The notes under the pieces were generated by a model. The model was given only the letters and a program-made list of their open reading frames with translations, was not told the DNA's origin and did not search any database. Shown in pieces: positions 62,790 through 64,000 of a stretch of DNA of 64,000 bases. Origin of the DNA: Synechococcales cyanobacterium C42_A2020_086 (GTDB taxonomy: Bacteria; Cyanobacteriota; Cyanobacteriia; Elainellales; Elainellaceae); NCBI GenBank assembly GCA_015272325.1, contig JACYLU010000017.1:1-64000 (forward strand). The letters run 5' to 3'. Made by a program: the position numbers and the translations under genes. Positions within the stretch are counted from its first letter, which is position 1; each line of letters begins with the position of its first letter.

Positions 62790-64000
62790 TTAGCTGACGT
62801 TCACCGCAGAAGACAAATTCACCAGCCAGCGCACCGTTTGAGGAAAGGCGATCACCAGCAGCAGCACGGCAACCTGCAGCACCATGAAGGGTAAGGCACT
62901 TTTGTGAATATCAATGGTTTGCACCTCTTTGGGGGCAACGCTCTGCAAATAAAACAGCGAAAATCCTACCGGCGGCGAAATGAATGCGGTTTGCAGATTA
63001 ATCGCCATCACTACACCAAACCAGACCATATCGATGCCCAGAGCTTGAGCAGCAGGGACAAATAGCGGCATGGCAATGAAGCAAATTTCCACAAACTCCA
63101 GGAATATACCCAGCAGAAAAATGGCGATATTGCTGACAATCAGAAAGCTGAGGGTGCCGCCCGGCAAATTCACTAGTAGGTTGGTAATCAACGTTTTGCC
63201 CCCTAGCGCATCAAACACAAGGCTAAAGAAGGCTGAACAGAACAAAATCATGATCACTAGCGCGGTGACCGTAGCGGTGGCGTGGGCGGCATCCCAGAGT
63301 AAATTCCAGGTGAGGCGACGGTTGAGAGCCGCCAGCAAACAGGCTCCCACGGCTCCCACAGCTCCGGCTTCCGTAGGAGTAGCAACGCCGAAGAAGATAC
63401 TGCCTAGCACCGCCACAATGAGCAGCAGCGGTGGGATCACGGCTTGCATTACCTGCCGCATTAGAGCCACGCCGCTCAAGGTTCGCCGATCGATTGGCAG
63501 CGCGGGTGCCACATCGGGTCTCACGAGCGCCAGAACGAGCACATACAGAGCATAGGAACCGGCTAGCATCAAGCCTGGGATCAGCGCCCCTAGAAACAAG
63601 TCGCCTACGGAAACGCCAATCTGATCGCTCAACACCACCAGCACCAAGCTCGGCGGAATCAGCTGCGCCAGAGTACCCGCAGCGACAATGATACCCGTGG
63701 CCAGCTTCGTGTCGTAGCCGTAGCGCAGCATGATCGGCAGCGACAGCATTCCCATCATGATCACGGTGGCAGCAACAACGCCAGTGGTGGCGGCCAGCAG
63801 TGTACCCACAATCACCACAGCCAGAGCGACTCCTCCCCGCAGCGGCCCCATGAGGATGCCGATGGTTTCCAGCAATTCCTCCGCTAGCCCAGATTTCTCA
63901 AACACGGCTCCTAAAAAAATGAAGTAGGGAATCGCTAGCAGAGTAAAATTGGACATTGTGCCGAACCAAATATTGGAAAGCAGCAGTAGCCGGTTTAGAT
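62790..64000 (-). CDS. TRAP transporter large membrane subunit (DctM), cut by window end
   Basis: Inner-membrane subunit of a TRAP transporter that imports organic acids using ion gradients. It is truncated at the window edge; the frame is open to 64000, reading [14 protein letters not shown] before [16 protein letters not shown]. Many helices, with the DctM repeat [49 protein letters not shown] and the mirror [13 protein letters not shown]. Start lies outside. DctP and DctQ subunits are not in the window. Confidence 0.9.
   Translation of the reverse strand, partial: LNRLLLLSNIWFGTMSNFTLLAIPYFIFLGAVFEKSGLAEELLETIGILMGPLRGGVALAVVIVGTLLAATTGVVAATVIMMGMLSLPIMLRYGYDTKLATGIIVAAGTLAQLIPPSLVLVVLSDQIGVSVGDLFLGALIPGLMLAGSYALYVLVLALVRPDVAPALPIDRRTLSGVALMRQVMQAVIPPLLLIVAVLGSIFFGVATPTEAGAVGAVGACLLAALNRRLTWNLLWDAAHATATVTALVIMILFCSAFFSLVFDALGGKTLITNLLVNLPGGTLSFLIVSNIAIFLLGIFLEFVEICFIAMPLFVPAAQALGIDMVWFGVVMAINLQTAFISPPVGFSLFYLQSVAPKEVQTIDIHKSALPFMVLQVAVLLLVIAFPQTVRWLVNLSSAVNVS

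Noticed and set aside
1-64000. Search for CRISPR arrays, tRNA, rRNA and complete insertion sequences
   Set aside because: No repeat-spacer pattern, no cloverleaf or GTTCRA-type T-loop, and no transposase frame were found by eye; a covariance-model scan could still find a tRNA or small RNA missed here.

Overview
The window is chromosomal DNA from a cyanobacterium. The evidence is a set of lineage-marker genes: chlorophyll synthase (chlG), the PetP subunit of cytochrome b6f, a Psb35-type photosystem II assembly protein, a cyanobacterial PerR/Fur, cyanophycinase, and several cyanobacteria-only hypothetical proteins (alr0857 family, a ribbon-helix-helix protein, DUF1269). The sequence alone does not fix the genus. 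Genes lie on both strands in short runs with long spacers. I see no tRNA, rRNA, CRISPR array, intact insertion sequence or prophage.

Layout. 0-10 kb: a clipped gene end, cysC, a CNT-type transporter, a decayed gene, an RTX-repeat protein, cinA, a lipid-linked GlcNAc-1-P transferase, a small membrane protein, hisF and petP. 10-17 kb: an ArsA-like ATPase, a thioredoxin-fold/2OG-oxygenase fusion, chlG, a class A penicillin-binding protein and psb35. 17-24 kb: an ABC exporter, then a nitrogen-reserve group (AstE/AspA-type deacylase, cyanophycinase, arginine-deiminase family enzyme) with a broken DUF6325/SHOCT gene between them. 24-30 kb: a two-component island (receiver-winged helix-HPt regulator, four-PAS kinase, two lone receivers, and an interrupted gene). 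30-35 kb: a META-domain lipoprotein-like protein, a single-domain globin, an SMP-30 lactonase and a GH63-like glucosidase. 35-40 kb: a co-directional set of three hydrolases (nuclease, V8-like protease, kexin-like subtilase) without visible signal peptides. 40-52 kb: pheT, small enzymes, GNAT proteins, a zinc-free alcohol dehydrogenase-type reductase, perR and dcd. 52-56 kb: a cell-wall peptidase group (M15, membrane protein, M28) and a RecB/Cas4-like nuclease. 56-64 kb: an M20 amidohydrolase, an orphan OpuB-type permease, a cyanobacteriochrome-like histidine kinase, a Wzz-like protein and a TRAP transporter subunit cut by the window edge.

The most notable items are: the histidine kinase at 58.7 kb, whose GAF domain carries two cysteines in DXCF-like cyanobacteriochrome positions but as DPCL and CY variants; the protease-protease-nuclease cassette at 35.5-39.9 kb; the CNT transporter with a substituted substrate site; at least four decayed genes; and a window-wide habit of exact 9-15 bp tandem duplications, in-frame where they fall in genes.

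Starts were often moved from the longest open frame to an internal ATG or GTG with a better ribosome binding site; this is stated gene by gene. Functional calls rest on motif recognition, not on database searches.
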